Shown piece by piece: positions 10,638 to 20,693 of a stretch of DNA of 64,000 nucleotides (position 1 is its first letter; each line of letters begins with the position of its first letter). The notes under the pieces were generated by a model that did not search any database, was not told the DNA's origin, and was given only the letters and a program-made list of their open reading frames with translations. Location: NCBI GenBank assembly GCA_001557505.1, contig LSAX01000004.1:1364001-1428000 (forward strand), written 5' to 3'. The position numbers and the translations under genes are program-made. The DNA is from Reticulascus tulasneorum (lineage: Eukaryota; Ascomycota; Sordariomycetes; Glomerellales; Reticulascaceae).

Positions 10638-13073
10638 TTACTGCCGGGAGATATTTTGCTTCTCTTTGTTCTCTTTTCCGAGTGCCTCCTCCTCAGGCTC
10701 CTCAGGCTCCTCAGGCTCCTCAAATTCTTCTTCTCTTCCCAAATCTTGTTCGATTTCTTCCTCCTCTGTGATGTGGGCCCTCGAGTCGACAGGCCGCGAT
10801 GGTTCGGGAACCTCCCCGCCGCTCATTTGCCACTCCATGAGCTTGCTGAAAGCACTGTCCGAGTTCGCGGCGAGCTCCGAATACTTCCCTATTTCCGCCA
10901 CTTTGCCTTCGTTTGACAGCACAATGATCAGGTCTGACCTCTTTATGGTTGACAGACGGTGAGCAATTGAGATTGTAGTATTTCTGCCTTTGAGTAAGGA
11001 CGCGAGCGCGGCGTTGACAAGAGTTTCCGACTCGGCATCAAGTGCCGAGGTCGCCTCGTCCAGAATGAGAATATCTGGATCCTTGATGAGAGCCCTGGCA
11101 ATGGCGATTCGCTGCTTCTGCCCGCCGGATAATTGAGATCCTCTTGCTCCGACCTGCGTGTCCAAGCCGGCAGGAAGATCGCTTATAAAATTGCAGTTCG
11201 CTTTTCGGGCGGCTGCAATGATCTCGGCTCTGCTAGCACGGGGCTTCCCGTATGCAATGTTCTCAGCAATTGATCCAGAGAACAACACTGGTTCCTGTGC
11301 AACCATGCCAATCCGCCTTCGCAGTGATTTGATATTCATTTTGGAGATATCCACTCCGTTGATGGTAATTGAGCCTGACGTGGTGTTGTAGAATCTTAAC
11401 AGGAGGGACGCAACGGTTGACTTGCCACCGCCGGACGGCCCAACAACGCATACGTTACTCCCCGACGGTATCTCGAAGTTGAGGCCACTGAAGATATTAA
11501 CTGCTGGCCTTGTAGGGTATGCGAAAGACACATCAGTAAATTTGATTGGACCTTGGGCCGAATCGACCCTACTTCCAACCGTCTGCGACACTGCAGGCCT
11601 CCGATCTTGAAGCTCGAATAGCCGACTCGCAGCTCCAACTCCTTTCATCAGCTCAGAGTAGAAAGCTGAAAGGCCGAAAAGGCTGGACCCTGCGAACGCT
11701 GTATACATCATGAAGGATGTGAGGTCGCCCAGGGACATCGCTCCGGATCGTACTACGTTGCCGCCAACAATGAGCATCGCAAGAATGGTCATATTCCCCG
11801 CCCAGCCAGTCGTTGCAAAGAACGTGGCTGTGATGGTGGACTCCTTCCGGCCCAACTCGAAGATCTTTCTGACCTGCTTATTGTATCGTCCAACTTCTTG
11901 GACCTCGCCAACAAAGGCTTGGCTAGTCTTGACGTTGCCTAGCCGCTCCTCTGCGATCTTTGTTAATGTGCCGAGATTCTTTTGAATCCCTTTGCTGATA
12001 TTCCTAATAGCACGACCGTAGAAGAATGCGCCGATTGCTACGGGCGGAAGCATCACAAGCAAAAGCCCGGTAAGCTGAGGGCTCAGCCATACCATCACTG
12101 CGAATCCAGCCCCTCCACTAAACAATGCTCTCAAGCCATCGCTGATGTTCTGAGTAATGGATTTCCCGACTATTACTGTGTCTGAACTGAGACGAGAGAT
12201 CAGGTCGCCAACGCGGTTCGCATCAAAGAACTCGGCATCCTGCACATAGGTCCTTCTATAAAGTTGGGATCGTAGTCTAGCGACAACCCTCTCGCCTATG
12301 ATGCGCAGAAGGATCACTCTCCCAAAATTCGCCATGGCGCCGAGTGTCAAAATAGCGCCAAGGCCGATAAAAAACTGCGTCAGCGTAAAGCCAAACAGTG
12401 TCGCATCCTCGCCTGGGCCTTTAGTAGCCAGGTCTAGAATTCGTCCCACAGAAAACGGGATAGACATGGTGACGCTGGAGGAGATGACTAGGAATACCAG
12501 CGCGACTACTAGCCATCTGAGTTCCGGCCGCGCAATCTTGATCAGACGCCATACTTCATGGAGACCTGCCTGACCCTGCGCCTTCCCTTCTTTAGACAAC
12601 TTGGCGCTCAGGTTGACTTGAGCTGCCTTGGCAGCCCTGTCGCTCTTCTGGAAATCATTTTCCTGAAGAGGCTTCTCATCTGTTTCCTCGCTCTTCTTCA
12701 GCCTTATCTCTTCGCTGGCCTTCTGTGGTGATCTTGTCGTTTCGCTTTTTGATTCGCTTTCCGCGCGCAAGCCGTGAGAAAATTGGCGTAATATGGCGAC
12801 TGCTGGGTAACGCCGAGGACTTCCAGCGCACGGGAACGGCCGAGAGGAGCGAGTGTAGAGGCCACAGCTAGGTACGGATCCTGTAGGTGGAGGAATCGAC
12901 GGTATACGAATAGAAAAAAACTTCTTCGGTTGGAGAGATACTGGGCATTGCGTGGCAGAGAACGCGGTCGCCGGATGCCGGAAAACATATGTGGGAGCCA
13001 GCTGGGAAGCTATCTTGGAGCTCCCAGCGCGTTGAGGGAGCAACACGGCTCGTCGTACTGTCCCCGAAACCAT
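10638..13073 (-). CDS. Mitochondrial ABC half-transporter, Mdl1/ABCB10 type
   Basis: This intronless gene encodes 811 aa. The first ~100 residues are Arg/Ser-rich and nearly lack acidic residues, as in a mitochondrial presequence. They are followed by a charged linker, a six-helix ABC transmembrane domain (about 185-480) and one nucleotide-binding domain. The NBD shows Walker A GPSGGGKST (545-553), signature LSGGQ (648-652), Walker B ILILDE (668-673) and the H-loop His705. Yeast Mdl1 exports peptides from the matrix across the inner membrane; Atm1-type iron-sulphur exporters are the main alternative, but the TMD motifs read as Mdl1. The C-terminus is a highly acidic tail with repeated EEP units, coded by a tandem GAGGAGCCT-like repeat at about 10695-10725. 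Confidence 0.92.
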   Translation of the reverse strand: MVSGTVRRAVLLPQRAGSSKIASQLAPTYVFRHPATAFSATQCPVSLQPKKFFSIRIPSIPPPTGSVPSCGLYTRSSRPFPCAGSPRRYPAVAILRQFSHGLRAESESKSETTRSPQKASEEIRLKKSEETDEKPLQENDFQKSDRAAKAAQVNLSAKLSKEGKAQGQAGLHEVWRLIKIARPELRWLVVALVFLVISSSVTMSIPFSVGRILDLATKGPGEDATLFGFTLTQFFIGLGAILTLGAMANFGRVILLRIIGERVVARLRSQLYRRTYVQDAEFFDANRVGDLISRLSSDTVIVGKSITQNISDGLRALFSGGAGFAVMVWLSPQLTGLLLVMLPPVAIGAFFYGRAIRNISKGIQKNLGTLTKIAEERLGNVKTSQAFVGEVQEVGRYNKQVRKIFELGRKESTITATFFATTGWAGNMTILAMLIVGGNVVRSGAMSLGDLTSFMMYTAFAGSSLFGLSAFYSELMKGVGAASRLFELQDRRPAVSQTVGSRVDSAQGPIKFTDVSFAYPTRPAVNIFSGLNFEIPSGSNVCVVGPSGGGKSTVASLLLRFYNTTSGSITINGVDISKMNIKSLRRRIGMVAQEPVLFSGSIAENIAYGKPRASRAEIIAAARKANCNFISDLPAGLDTQVGARGSQLSGGQKQRIAIARALIKDPDILILDEATSALDAESETLVNAALASLLKGRNTTISIAHRLSTIKRSDLIIVLSNEGKVAEIGKYSELAANSDSAFSKLMEWQMSGGEVPEPSRPVDSRAHITEEEEIEQDLGREEEFEEPEEPEEPEEEALGKENKEKQNISRQ

Positions 13074-13766
13074 CTTGAGGGAATTTAAGGCGTCTTAGAT
13101 TCTGAGTGCGGCATAGTCGCGAAGTAATGTGTACCGACGCATCATTGTGTGGTCGCGTCCATGTAGTGTTACAAAAGTCACAATCGTGGTTTGAATATCG
13201 CTCTTCCGTCATCGCAGTTCTCGAAATTAAGGTGCATTGCTCCTCGGTGTTAAATCGGGCCGGCCGAGCTAAGCCTCGGCGACTTGATTCCATTATCAAA
13301 ACCCCATCTCACTAGCACATGGTGGCCTACACCTTGAAAGAAGGAAAGCGATTCACTACAATGTAAATTTAATCCTCCAGCTCGTTAGATGAGAATACAG
13401 TCGCTCATTTTACGGCTGAGCTAAATTTGGTCTTCCACTTGGTTGAGAAAATTCGGTCCAGCTCTACCCCCCGGAGAACCAGGAGTGGTTTAACGCAATC
13501 AAAATGGTTAGATATCTGTACGCGTTCCAGGTGTAATCTCGGCCTTGTTTCCAGGGGAAGTGAATAGATGTTGCAACGGACAGTATGTTGGAGTTTTGCC
13601 CAGTTGATTCCCTAGAACCAAGTGTATGGACATAATACAAGGATAATTTAATACAAGGATAATTTAATACAAAGTTTAACACAGGTCTGTCAGAGATCCA
13701 GACAAAAGACATGCTCATCCCGATACGTCTCTACAGAGAAGCCATAGTGATGCCCGCAATACACTA
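13074..13766. other. Intergenic: Mdl1 promoter and Rtt103 3' flank
   Basis: The left part lies upstream of the Mdl1-like ATG and the right part is downstream of the Rtt103 stop. It holds a 16-bp tandem repeat at 13634-13672. No gene was seen. Confidence 0.6.
13634..13672 (+). repeat. 16-bp tandem repeat, about 2.4 copies
   Basis: The unit AATACAAGGATAATTT is present twice in perfect tandem, followed by a partial third copy. It lies about 95-130 bp past the Rtt103 stop codon, so probably in its 3' UTR or terminator region. Confidence 0.9.
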
Positions 13767-15205
13767 TCAGGAGCCACTACTATCTTTCCGGAGCATCTCG
13801 GCCACATCAGCGTCAATGTCGTCGTCATCGCCTCCTAGGTCGGGAAAGTCATCTCCGTTATCTAGCCTTCGCCGCTTGTTGGATCCGTTCGTCGCGATCG
13901 GTATTGACTGATATTGAGACGCCAAGTTTGACAAAATTTCAATCCCCGGAGCGACCGGTTGCTGGAATGTCGCGCCTTGGTTCGAAATTGGAGATCGTAA
14001 AACAGTTTCTACAGGAGGAGAGTTCGGATGCTCGTCGTCCATGCTTGGTGGTGTTAAAGCCTCCATTTCTGGAGGTGTCAAGGCCTCCATTTCTGGCCGC
14101 TCTGGCTCAGGAGCCGGGCTGGCGGAAGAACCTTCAGCGGTGGTCCGCGAGTTCTCATTCGAACCAAGGCCACGCATGATCGCAAGCTCTACCTCCCGTC
14201 TTTTTCCATCTGTCTCCGTTTTGCGAGTAGAAATATCATGCAACTGCTTCTCCTCTGTTGCCAGTGCAGCCTTATTGGTGCTAAGAAGCTTTTCGAGAGC
14301 TCCAACAAGTTCTTTCCGAGCCTTAACACAGTCCGATACAGCTCCTTCGGCCGTGGCCAAACTCTTGAGGAGACCATTGAGACGAGCTGCGTAAACTGGT
14401 GCAGACGGCACTGGGGCCGACGGATCTGTCACTTTCTCGAAATCTTGATTCGCAGAACTGATAGTGGTTTTTGTTGGGAGCGTAAGTTTGGAAACGTTCT
14501 GGTAGGCCGTCACGAGTGGTGACAGATCTGAAGGAACGGATGATGACCCCAACGAGGAACCTCCGAAACTGGCCTTAGCAGTTCCCCGGGCTTTTTCAAG
14601 TTCTATCGGGCTATCAGCTGCACCGCACTGCTACATTGTAGGAATGTGCTTACCTTCAATTCGGGAATCTATCGCGGCCTGAATAGGCCCTTCAAAGATG
14701 ATCCGATCTTTCCAAACATCGTTTACTCTTTTTAACCGAGCTTGAACCTCAGCCGGTGCACCTTTGTAGGCCAGAGCCATTGCTTCAGCGATTATTGGGG
14801 AGAACGCCATTACGAAGTCATCTTTGTGTCTTGCCTTTGACTGCTGGGTAACTTCTATGGTTGGAAGATAGATTAGCCAGGGCTTCATGAATCCAACTAC
14901 TCTGGAATCACACGGAAGGCTCGTTGAGTACCACTGGAAGATCAACTTACCGTTTGCAAGATAGATAAGGCTTAATCTTTTCGTGCTTCCCGAGTCTCGG
15001 AGACGCTGAAGCCAAAGCTGTACTGTCCGATCTGCGTGTCTCCTGATGAACAACAAAGTCGTCAGCGCCCGACCTCAACAGCAGATATCGCGCAAGGGGT
15101 TACTGACCTGTGAAACATAATCCATTGGGCGGAACTTGCGATGCTATCTTGGCTTTCATTCAAAGCCGAAAGCCTTGCAAGCACAGCATCGTCGTTGTAA
15201 GCCAT
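13767..15205 (-). CDS. RTT103: Rtt103-like CID protein (RNA polymerase II CTD-interacting)
   Basis: Exons are 15108-15205, 14951-15042, 14654-14854 and 13767-14602; the product is 408 aa. The N-terminus MAYNDDAVLARLSALNESQ, the block RHADRTVQLWLQRL and the following LIYLANEVTQQSKARHKDDF are the CTD-interaction domain (about 1-135). A coiled-coil middle region (about 190-260) and a Pro-rich, acidic tail with KRRRLDNGDDFPDLGGDDDDID follow. Rtt103 recognises Ser2-phosphorylated CTD and helps recruit the Rat1 exonuclease for transcription termination in the nucleus. An 8-residue direct duplication (PPEMEALT) sits in the tail. The gene is divergent from clathrin light chain. Confidence 0.92.
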
Positions 15206-15991
15206 CACAGCTTGGGTGAATAGATGCTACGTTGAAAAACTCGGTACGGGTGACGGTGTTGCAGGACTCTCGATGAGAGTGTCGATAAATGCCTAGTCCT
15301 CGTTTGGTCGAGGAGCATGCGTACAAGGCTTGCGAGTTGTATGTTCGGCTTATCTAGGCTACCGCGAACTTCTCTTGTAGGGTTTCTTTTACGGACTGGA
15401 ATTGGGGCATGTGTTGTGCAGCAACAGGTGTCTACGACAGTTCACTATGCCCGAGAGCCCACCCAGACTGTTTGCTTCTGCTTATTGCAGATGAGGCAAG
15501 GGCAGTTCGCCTGCCTCCCACTCAAGAAAAAGCGAGCACTGTAGTCTAGTAGGAGTTGAGATGCAGAACGAGGACCATGTTGTGCGAGATTAGGTTGGTG
15601 TGGATGGAAATGGGGATGTTGGTGGCTGGAGGTCATTTACGAGACTGATGAGAACATTGGGGAAACTCATCTGATATTTGGACGAGTGACAAGCTATATG
15701 CATTTAACAGGTATATGGCAAACCACTCAGGATTGCATTATTCGCTTAACGGAAGCACGGCAATCACCGCTGTCTGCCTCACTTGCCAATCAACACTCAA
15801 GTGTACACATTTCAGACAAGAAAGGAGCGCCATCAATATTGCTGTGGTGCACAAAAATACCAAATACTCAGAGTCAGTTGTGGAATTACAGCTGTTTCGT
15901 TGCAGTAGCTCGGATTTCAAAGTACGACTTCCTTGGTCCCGATCTTTCTTCCTTTCTGCCTTTTCTTGAGCGCATCACAAACGACTTCAAC
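15206..15991. promoter_or_regulatory. Shared divergent promoter region: RTT103 / clathrin light chain
   Basis: The two start codons lie 787 bp apart on opposite strands with no recognisable gene between them, so promoters and 5' UTRs of both genes must lie here. No specific site was identified. Confidence 0.6.
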
Positions 15992-16803
15992 ATGGCGGAC
16001 AGATTCCCATCTCTGGAGGATTTTGACTCGGGCAGTAAGCTTTGCACGCTTGTATGATCGGATGCATTTCTAATCTGGCGTAATGTAGCACAGACCGACA
16101 TCAAGTCTTCCACCGCTGATCCAAATACCGATGACTTTCTCGCTCGCGAAAAGGCGATCTTGGGCGATGATGCTGACCAGTTTACAACTGGCAATGATTC
16201 AGCAGCCTTCGACACTGGCGATGATCTTCTTGGAGGGGGTGGTGGCGGAAACGAGGCATCTACATTCGCATCACAATTTCCTGACCTAGATGCCACCAAC
16301 GAGGTTTGAATGCTCCATCTCTAGACGAATCACACCTTTCTAACCAGTACTAGGGCGTTGCTCCGGGAGGATCCATCACTGGCCCCTCTGTCAGTTACAA
16401 TTCAGGTTACGCCGCATATGCCGAGGAAGAAGAGGAGCCAGATGTGATCAAGGAGTGGCGAGAACGTCGAGAGGCTCAGAACTCGAAGCGGGCCGAGCAA
16501 TTCGCAGTCCAGCGCGAAGAGACAATCAAGGAGGCGCGACAGAATATCGACGATTTCTACGAGAACTATAACTCCAAAAAGGAAAAGACCATCGCACAGA
16601 CACGGAAGGACGCCGAGCAATTCCTTGCTAGCCGGGAGGACACTGTTTCGGGAGGCACAAGCTGGGAGAGGATTTCCAAGCTTGTCGACGTCAGCGGAAA
16701 GGGCGCGAAGGGAGGTGCTTCGGGATCTGGAAAGGAACGCTTCCGGGAAATACTGACGAGCTTGCGAAAAGATGAAAAGGCTCCTGGAGCTGAGGGCTAC
16801 TAG
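15992..16803 (+). CDS. CLC1: Clathrin light chain
   Basis: Exons are 15992-16034, 16089-16303 and 16354-16803; the product is 235 aa. The protein begins MADRFPSLEDFDSGTQTD, followed by an acidic/Gly-rich stretch. The central heavy-chain-binding segment starts at EPDVIKEWRERREAQ and continues as a charged helical coil (QREETIKEARQNIDDFYENYNSKK), then the conserved TSWERISKLVDVS and a basic C-terminus. Light chains regulate assembly of clathrin triskelia on the trans-Golgi network, endosomes and plasma membrane. Length and motif order match the family. Confidence 0.95.
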
Positions 16804-17139
16804 CGCTTTTGACACATGACTGTGGACAGATCAATGATGTGTTTAGCATCATCCACGACCTTTGATGTTGCGCAGAACTTTGGAGACCCTACGCTGTATT
16901 TTAGAACATTCACTCTGCGGCGTTACTGCAGGACGATCGGTGGCACTTGTAACCCTGGCGAACATAATGAACTCACTGGTCGGCTTGTGGTGACCTTTAA
17001 ATTTATCTCACGCCTACGTAACCGTGCTCCAATTGAAGACACCTTTTAAACTCAGCTGAATCTATTGTGCATTGCAACCATCATACAAAACTCTCCTTTC
17101 ATGATAGCTCCATCTTCACCTCGCGGCATGTCGGTCTGC
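16804..17139. other. Convergent 3' flanks of CLC1 and COX7
   Basis: About 336 bp lie between two convergent stop codons, presumably both 3' UTRs. Nothing else was seen. Confidence 0.6.
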
Positions 17140-17584
17140 CTATTTTCCAAAATAGCTATTGTAGCCTAGCACCTTTCGGCCCATCCCGTACATTGAGACT
17201 AGAGCAGTTGTCAGAACAAAATACACGCGCATACTTGTCATTACGACTTGCCTCCGAATGTTCCCCAAAGAACAACCAAGTATGGGGTCATGTACCATCG
17301 GCTTCGTGGATTCTGCGAGATTATTGACCGAGTCAGTCAAGACTTCTGCGAACCACCGCAAGGACAGTTTCCAACTCACAATATTCCACAGGCGAACATG
17401 GTTTGCGTAGGCCTGCTGATAAAACCGCTGGTGCTGGGGCACCTTGTTTTTCGCATCGACGATACTGTATGAAGTTAGGAAATGTCCTCGTATGATCAAT
17501 CGGGGCTTGAACAGCGGGCCACCGGCGGGCGTCTGCGAGCCATCCATTCCTTTGATTGTGTGTCCTAGGCTATACTTACCCCAT
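17140..17584 (-). CDS. COX7: Cytochrome c oxidase subunit 7 (yeast Cox7 / VIIa type)
   Basis: I rebuilt four exons: 17580-17584 (only ATGGG), 17380-17464, 17252-17312 and 17140-17198; the product is 69 aa. The N-terminal block IVDAKNKVPQHQRFYQQ and central NPRSRWYMTPYLVVLWG parallel yeast Cox7 (NKVIQLQKIFQ and HPRSALYLYPFYA). One membrane helix spans about 37-58, and the C-terminus is short and basic. The subunit is a small inner-membrane part of complex IV. The third intron (17199-17251) must use a GC donor (GCAAGT), because reading past it meets TAA at once and the GC-AG splice restores the frame. The tiny first coding exon is supported by a good CTAAC branch site and ACAG acceptor. Confidence 0.85.
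17199..17251 (-). other. Non-canonical GC-AG intron in COX7
   Basis: The donor reads GGAG|GCAAGT and the acceptor CTCTAG|TC. The exon-intron matches to U1 (GAG|GCAAGT) are strong, as is typical of genuine GC-AG introns. No GT donor in this interval keeps the conserved C-terminal frame. Confidence 0.8.
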
Positions 17585-18050
17585 CTTGATCGATTAGTTT
17601 GTGATATCCTCGACGATATGTGGTGGCTCAATTGCTTCCTAGGCTACTCGGATGTGATGAGGAAGGTAGGTGGTTCGGTCGGTTCAATCAAGAAGATGAG
17701 GCGATGTTTGGATTGGTGGGTGGGACGGACAAAATGACTAAGCCGCCCCACAGTAGTTCCACTAGGTACTTAACTCAGGTAGATGTTGACCAGCACCTTT
17801 TCGTAAGGTACAGCCATACCTTCCTTAGCTGTACTGCAAGCCGGTAGAGCTTCCGGGTTGAGACCGCGTTCAAATTTCTTCGACACAGAATTTCGGGAAT
17901 TACTTCGTACATACCACAACCCTTGAATTCTTAACCGCGGCTTCAGAATGTCACGAATATTGCCCTATACACTACCGTAGCGCTCACGAATGCTATGCTT
18001 CCGGATCGGTCTTGCCACTATCGAACGCTGGCGTATGTTTGCGCAAGGCA
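17585..18050. promoter_or_regulatory. Shared divergent promoter region: COX7 / mitochondrial PPR gene
   Basis: The interval is 466 bp between divergent start codons with no ORF of merit. Both genes encode mitochondrial proteins, so co-regulation is possible, but no named site was seen. Confidence 0.55.
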
Positions 18051-20504
18051 ATGCAATTGGCCTGGCCATGCTTTTGTCACTTGAATAGACAAATAATCGG
18101 CCGCTGGCGATGTTTCCAGGGACGGATCTCAACACCGACATTATTATACCCGGCAATATGGATCCCACGAACCTCATTGTCTTCAGGTTGCCTCCACAGC
18201 TCTTCCCGTTTAGTTCGTTCCACCATCCTCCAGTCGTTGGATCGATCTCGTCAAGGTAGTCCTCTGCCAGAAACCTCATTCGCAAGGAACCTCACAGAAA
18301 ACCATGTGGGGCTCTCCACTCGAGAAAGAAGTCATCTAAATCCAGAACCAGTCGCGACATCGATCTCGAAAGGACAAGATGGAAAGTGGGCACATCTGGA
18401 GCTGGACGACGAACGCCTGGATCTCGAGACAACTTTTGGGCTCTTGGGCGACGATAGCAAACGTTTAGTTGATCAACCAGGCAATGAGAATGATATCTCT
18501 CTCTGGTCTTGTCTGCTTCTGCACGCTCGGCGAAGATATGGAGATGAGGGGACTATCCGCATTTGGAACGCTGTGCAAGACCGCAAAGGGCTACACGACG
18601 TACACGGGTTATTGGCTGGTTTCTTCTGGAGCACCATAACAGAGGCGACCATCCCCCACGACGCTCATCTTTGCAATATCCTTCTCTACGCGGAATGGCT
18701 TCTTGATACGTACGCAGTGTCTTGGCCAAATCTCTACGCCGATGTGATTTCGTTCTGCCTCCGGAATGGCCAATACCAGAGGGCCTTGAAGTGGCACTTT
18801 CAGCTGATTCCAAGGTTTGATCCAGGACTAGAAGCCTTCGGAAAACTGCTCAAGCAATTTGTCGTCAATCCTGATCCCGAATTGCAGGAAACGTTACAAT
18901 CACTATACATCGCAAGCTTCAACCACGGTTTATACGATCAAGTCCTGCCATACCTCTATGAAGGCGGCAGATCAGGCCCGTGCCGTGAATGGCGCGATTT
19001 GTTCTTACGATACGGAGACTTTCCATTGCCCACAACTGCCTCTCAATCGTTTCTGAGATTCCTACTTCGCTATTACCCGGGTACCGCCCTTGTACTAGAG
19101 GAGCAAGTGGTTGCTGGCTTAGTACCACCTTCATCTCCGCTTTTCAAGTATGATACTATAATATGGAAAGGAATGGACGACACCAATGGTGAAGACGGCA
19201 GCAAGAAAGGAAAACAATACAACGATTCTCTAGGTGCTCGGTGGTTCGCCAGCTCATGGATCCCACTGGACTTCGCCATTCACGCGGTCCATGGTCTTGG
19301 TGTAAGCTGTATTGGCCCTTTGTCGTTGCAGTCAATTGCTCTTCGGGAGCCAACTAGTCAAGGTATCAAGTCTCGTCTTGAGCAGCTTCAAAAGCTCAAC
19401 ATCGAGATCGGTGCCTCTACATATGCCAGAGCCCTGAAACATTTTGCAGGAACAGACGACGAAGACCTACTGGCGGATCTGTTGCAAAGCGATATTCATC
19501 CGGAAGTCTTCGACGACTTTGAAACGCAGAGAAATATTCTTAATTCCGCCATGGCTGCCGAGGACTGGAAGACATGCCGACTATTGTTGGCCATCCAGCC
19601 CGCTGTAGCGCAGGACACAATTCACTCCATATCAAACATACTACTTCAGCAATACCTTGGGCACCAGCGAATGCATAGCTCTCTGGGCTTGCTAGACGAC
19701 ATGCGATCTGCTAACATCGAGGTATCACAATCTACGACCCAAACTCTTTACGAGCAAGTATTCGACCATTTACCAAGGAATCCAGTCGCTCAGGACAGCA
19801 CACTGCCACGGCGATTGGACATGGCTATCGCGTTCTGTCACAGGATGGTCCCAATGAACATACCCCTGCCATCACATCACTGGCGCAGGATTTTGGTCGG
19901 CCTCGGCAGGCTGGGCCGCTTGGAAGAGCTCGAGGACTTGACATTTGCGATGGTGAACTCGTTCAGACTCAGAGACGAGGTCCATGGTCGCATGTTGCCA
20001 ATCCACCCGTCCGATCTGCCCCTGTTGCCGTTTGAGGAATCTCGACTTGACTCCGAGATACCTGCCGACTTGCCCCTGACACATGGACAGCATCCTGTGC
20101 AAATGGTCTTTAGGGACCCCGCGTTGCATACCTTGATCGTTCGGTGGGGATTCAATCAAGCCCTTTCGCAAAAACGCAAGGACGTCCCCTATATTCCTGC
20201 TCATTCCGGCCGTCCCTCCGAGTTTCAGTTTGCTCGGGGTGTGCGGTTTCTCAAACTTCTGAATGATCGAGGCATTCCATTTCAGATTGTTGCTGTTCGC
20301 GAGGAGGTTTTGAACTGTTTCACGAGGCTTTATTCTGCCAACAGGAAGGCTACGGCGTTGGATGCACGTGGAGTGCATGATCTCCGCAGCATGAAGAGAT
20401 TGTTTAATCGGGCATATGGAGGAGCCTTGCTACCTGACGTATACCAGTTGCGGGAGTGGATAGCGCAGAGAGCACAAGACCCGAAAGGGAGGTCGGGCTA
20501 TTAA
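18051..20504 (+). CDS. Mitochondrial pentatricopeptide-repeat-like protein
   Basis: This intronless gene encodes 817 aa from the ATG at 18051; the frame stays open upstream but without an in-frame ATG. The first ~60 residues are Arg/Ser/Leu-rich with hydroxylated residues and almost no acidic ones (QIIGRWRCFQGRISTPTLLY, then SSSRLVRS), as in a mitochondrial presequence. The rest is an all-helical repeat-like protein with PPR-style segments such as YADVISFCLRNGQYQRALKWHF and MAAEDWKTCRLLLAI. Fungal PPR proteins bind organelle transcripts and act in their processing, stability or translation. The exact target cannot be inferred. Repeats are degenerate, so alpha-solenoid is certain-looking but PPR subtype is not. 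Confidence 0.75.
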   Translation: MQLAWPCFCHLNRQIIGRWRCFQGRISTPTLLYPAIWIPRTSLSSGCLHSSSRLVRSTILQSLDRSRQGSPLPETSFARNLTENHVGLSTRERSHLNPEPVATSISKGQDGKWAHLELDDERLDLETTFGLLGDDSKRLVDQPGNENDISLWSCLLLHARRRYGDEGTIRIWNAVQDRKGLHDVHGLLAGFFWSTITEATIPHDAHLCNILLYAEWLLDTYAVSWPNLYADVISFCLRNGQYQRALKWHFQLIPRFDPGLEAFGKLLKQFVVNPDPELQETLQSLYIASFNHGLYDQVLPYLYEGGRSGPCREWRDLFLRYGDFPLPTTASQSFLRFLLRYYPGTALVLEEQVVAGLVPPSSPLFKYDTIIWKGMDDTNGEDGSKKGKQYNDSLGARWFASSWIPLDFAIHAVHGLGVSCIGPLSLQSIALREPTSQGIKSRLEQLQKLNIEIGASTYARALKHFAGTDDEDLLADLLQSDIHPEVFDDFETQRNILNSAMAAEDWKTCRLLLAIQPAVAQDTIHSISNILLQQYLGHQRMHSSLGLLDDMRSANIEVSQSTTQTLYEQVFDHLPRNPVAQDSTLPRRLDMAIAFCHRMVPMNIPLPSHHWRRILVGLGRLGRLEELEDLTFAMVNSFRLRDEVHGRMLPIHPSDLPLLPFEESRLDSEIPADLPLTHGQHPVQMVFRDPALHTLIVRWGFNQALSQKRKDVPYIPAHSGRPSEFQFARGVRFLKLLNDRGIPFQIVAVREEVLNCFTRLYSANRKATALDARGVHDLRSMKRLFNRAYGGALLPDVYQLREWIAQRAQDPKGRSGY

Positions 20505-20693
20505 GATCATGAACTTTACGTGTGCCGGTCCCAGCATCACTTCATGATCACGGTCTCGTTCATGCAAGGTGGAGATACCCAAATGTGATCGATGTTTAAC
20601 ACTCTCAATATTAATCTAAATTTTCATCATACATGCTATATATACACATCCCTCCACCCAGGCGTGGGCTTGCGATTCGCTTTGATTGAAGGT

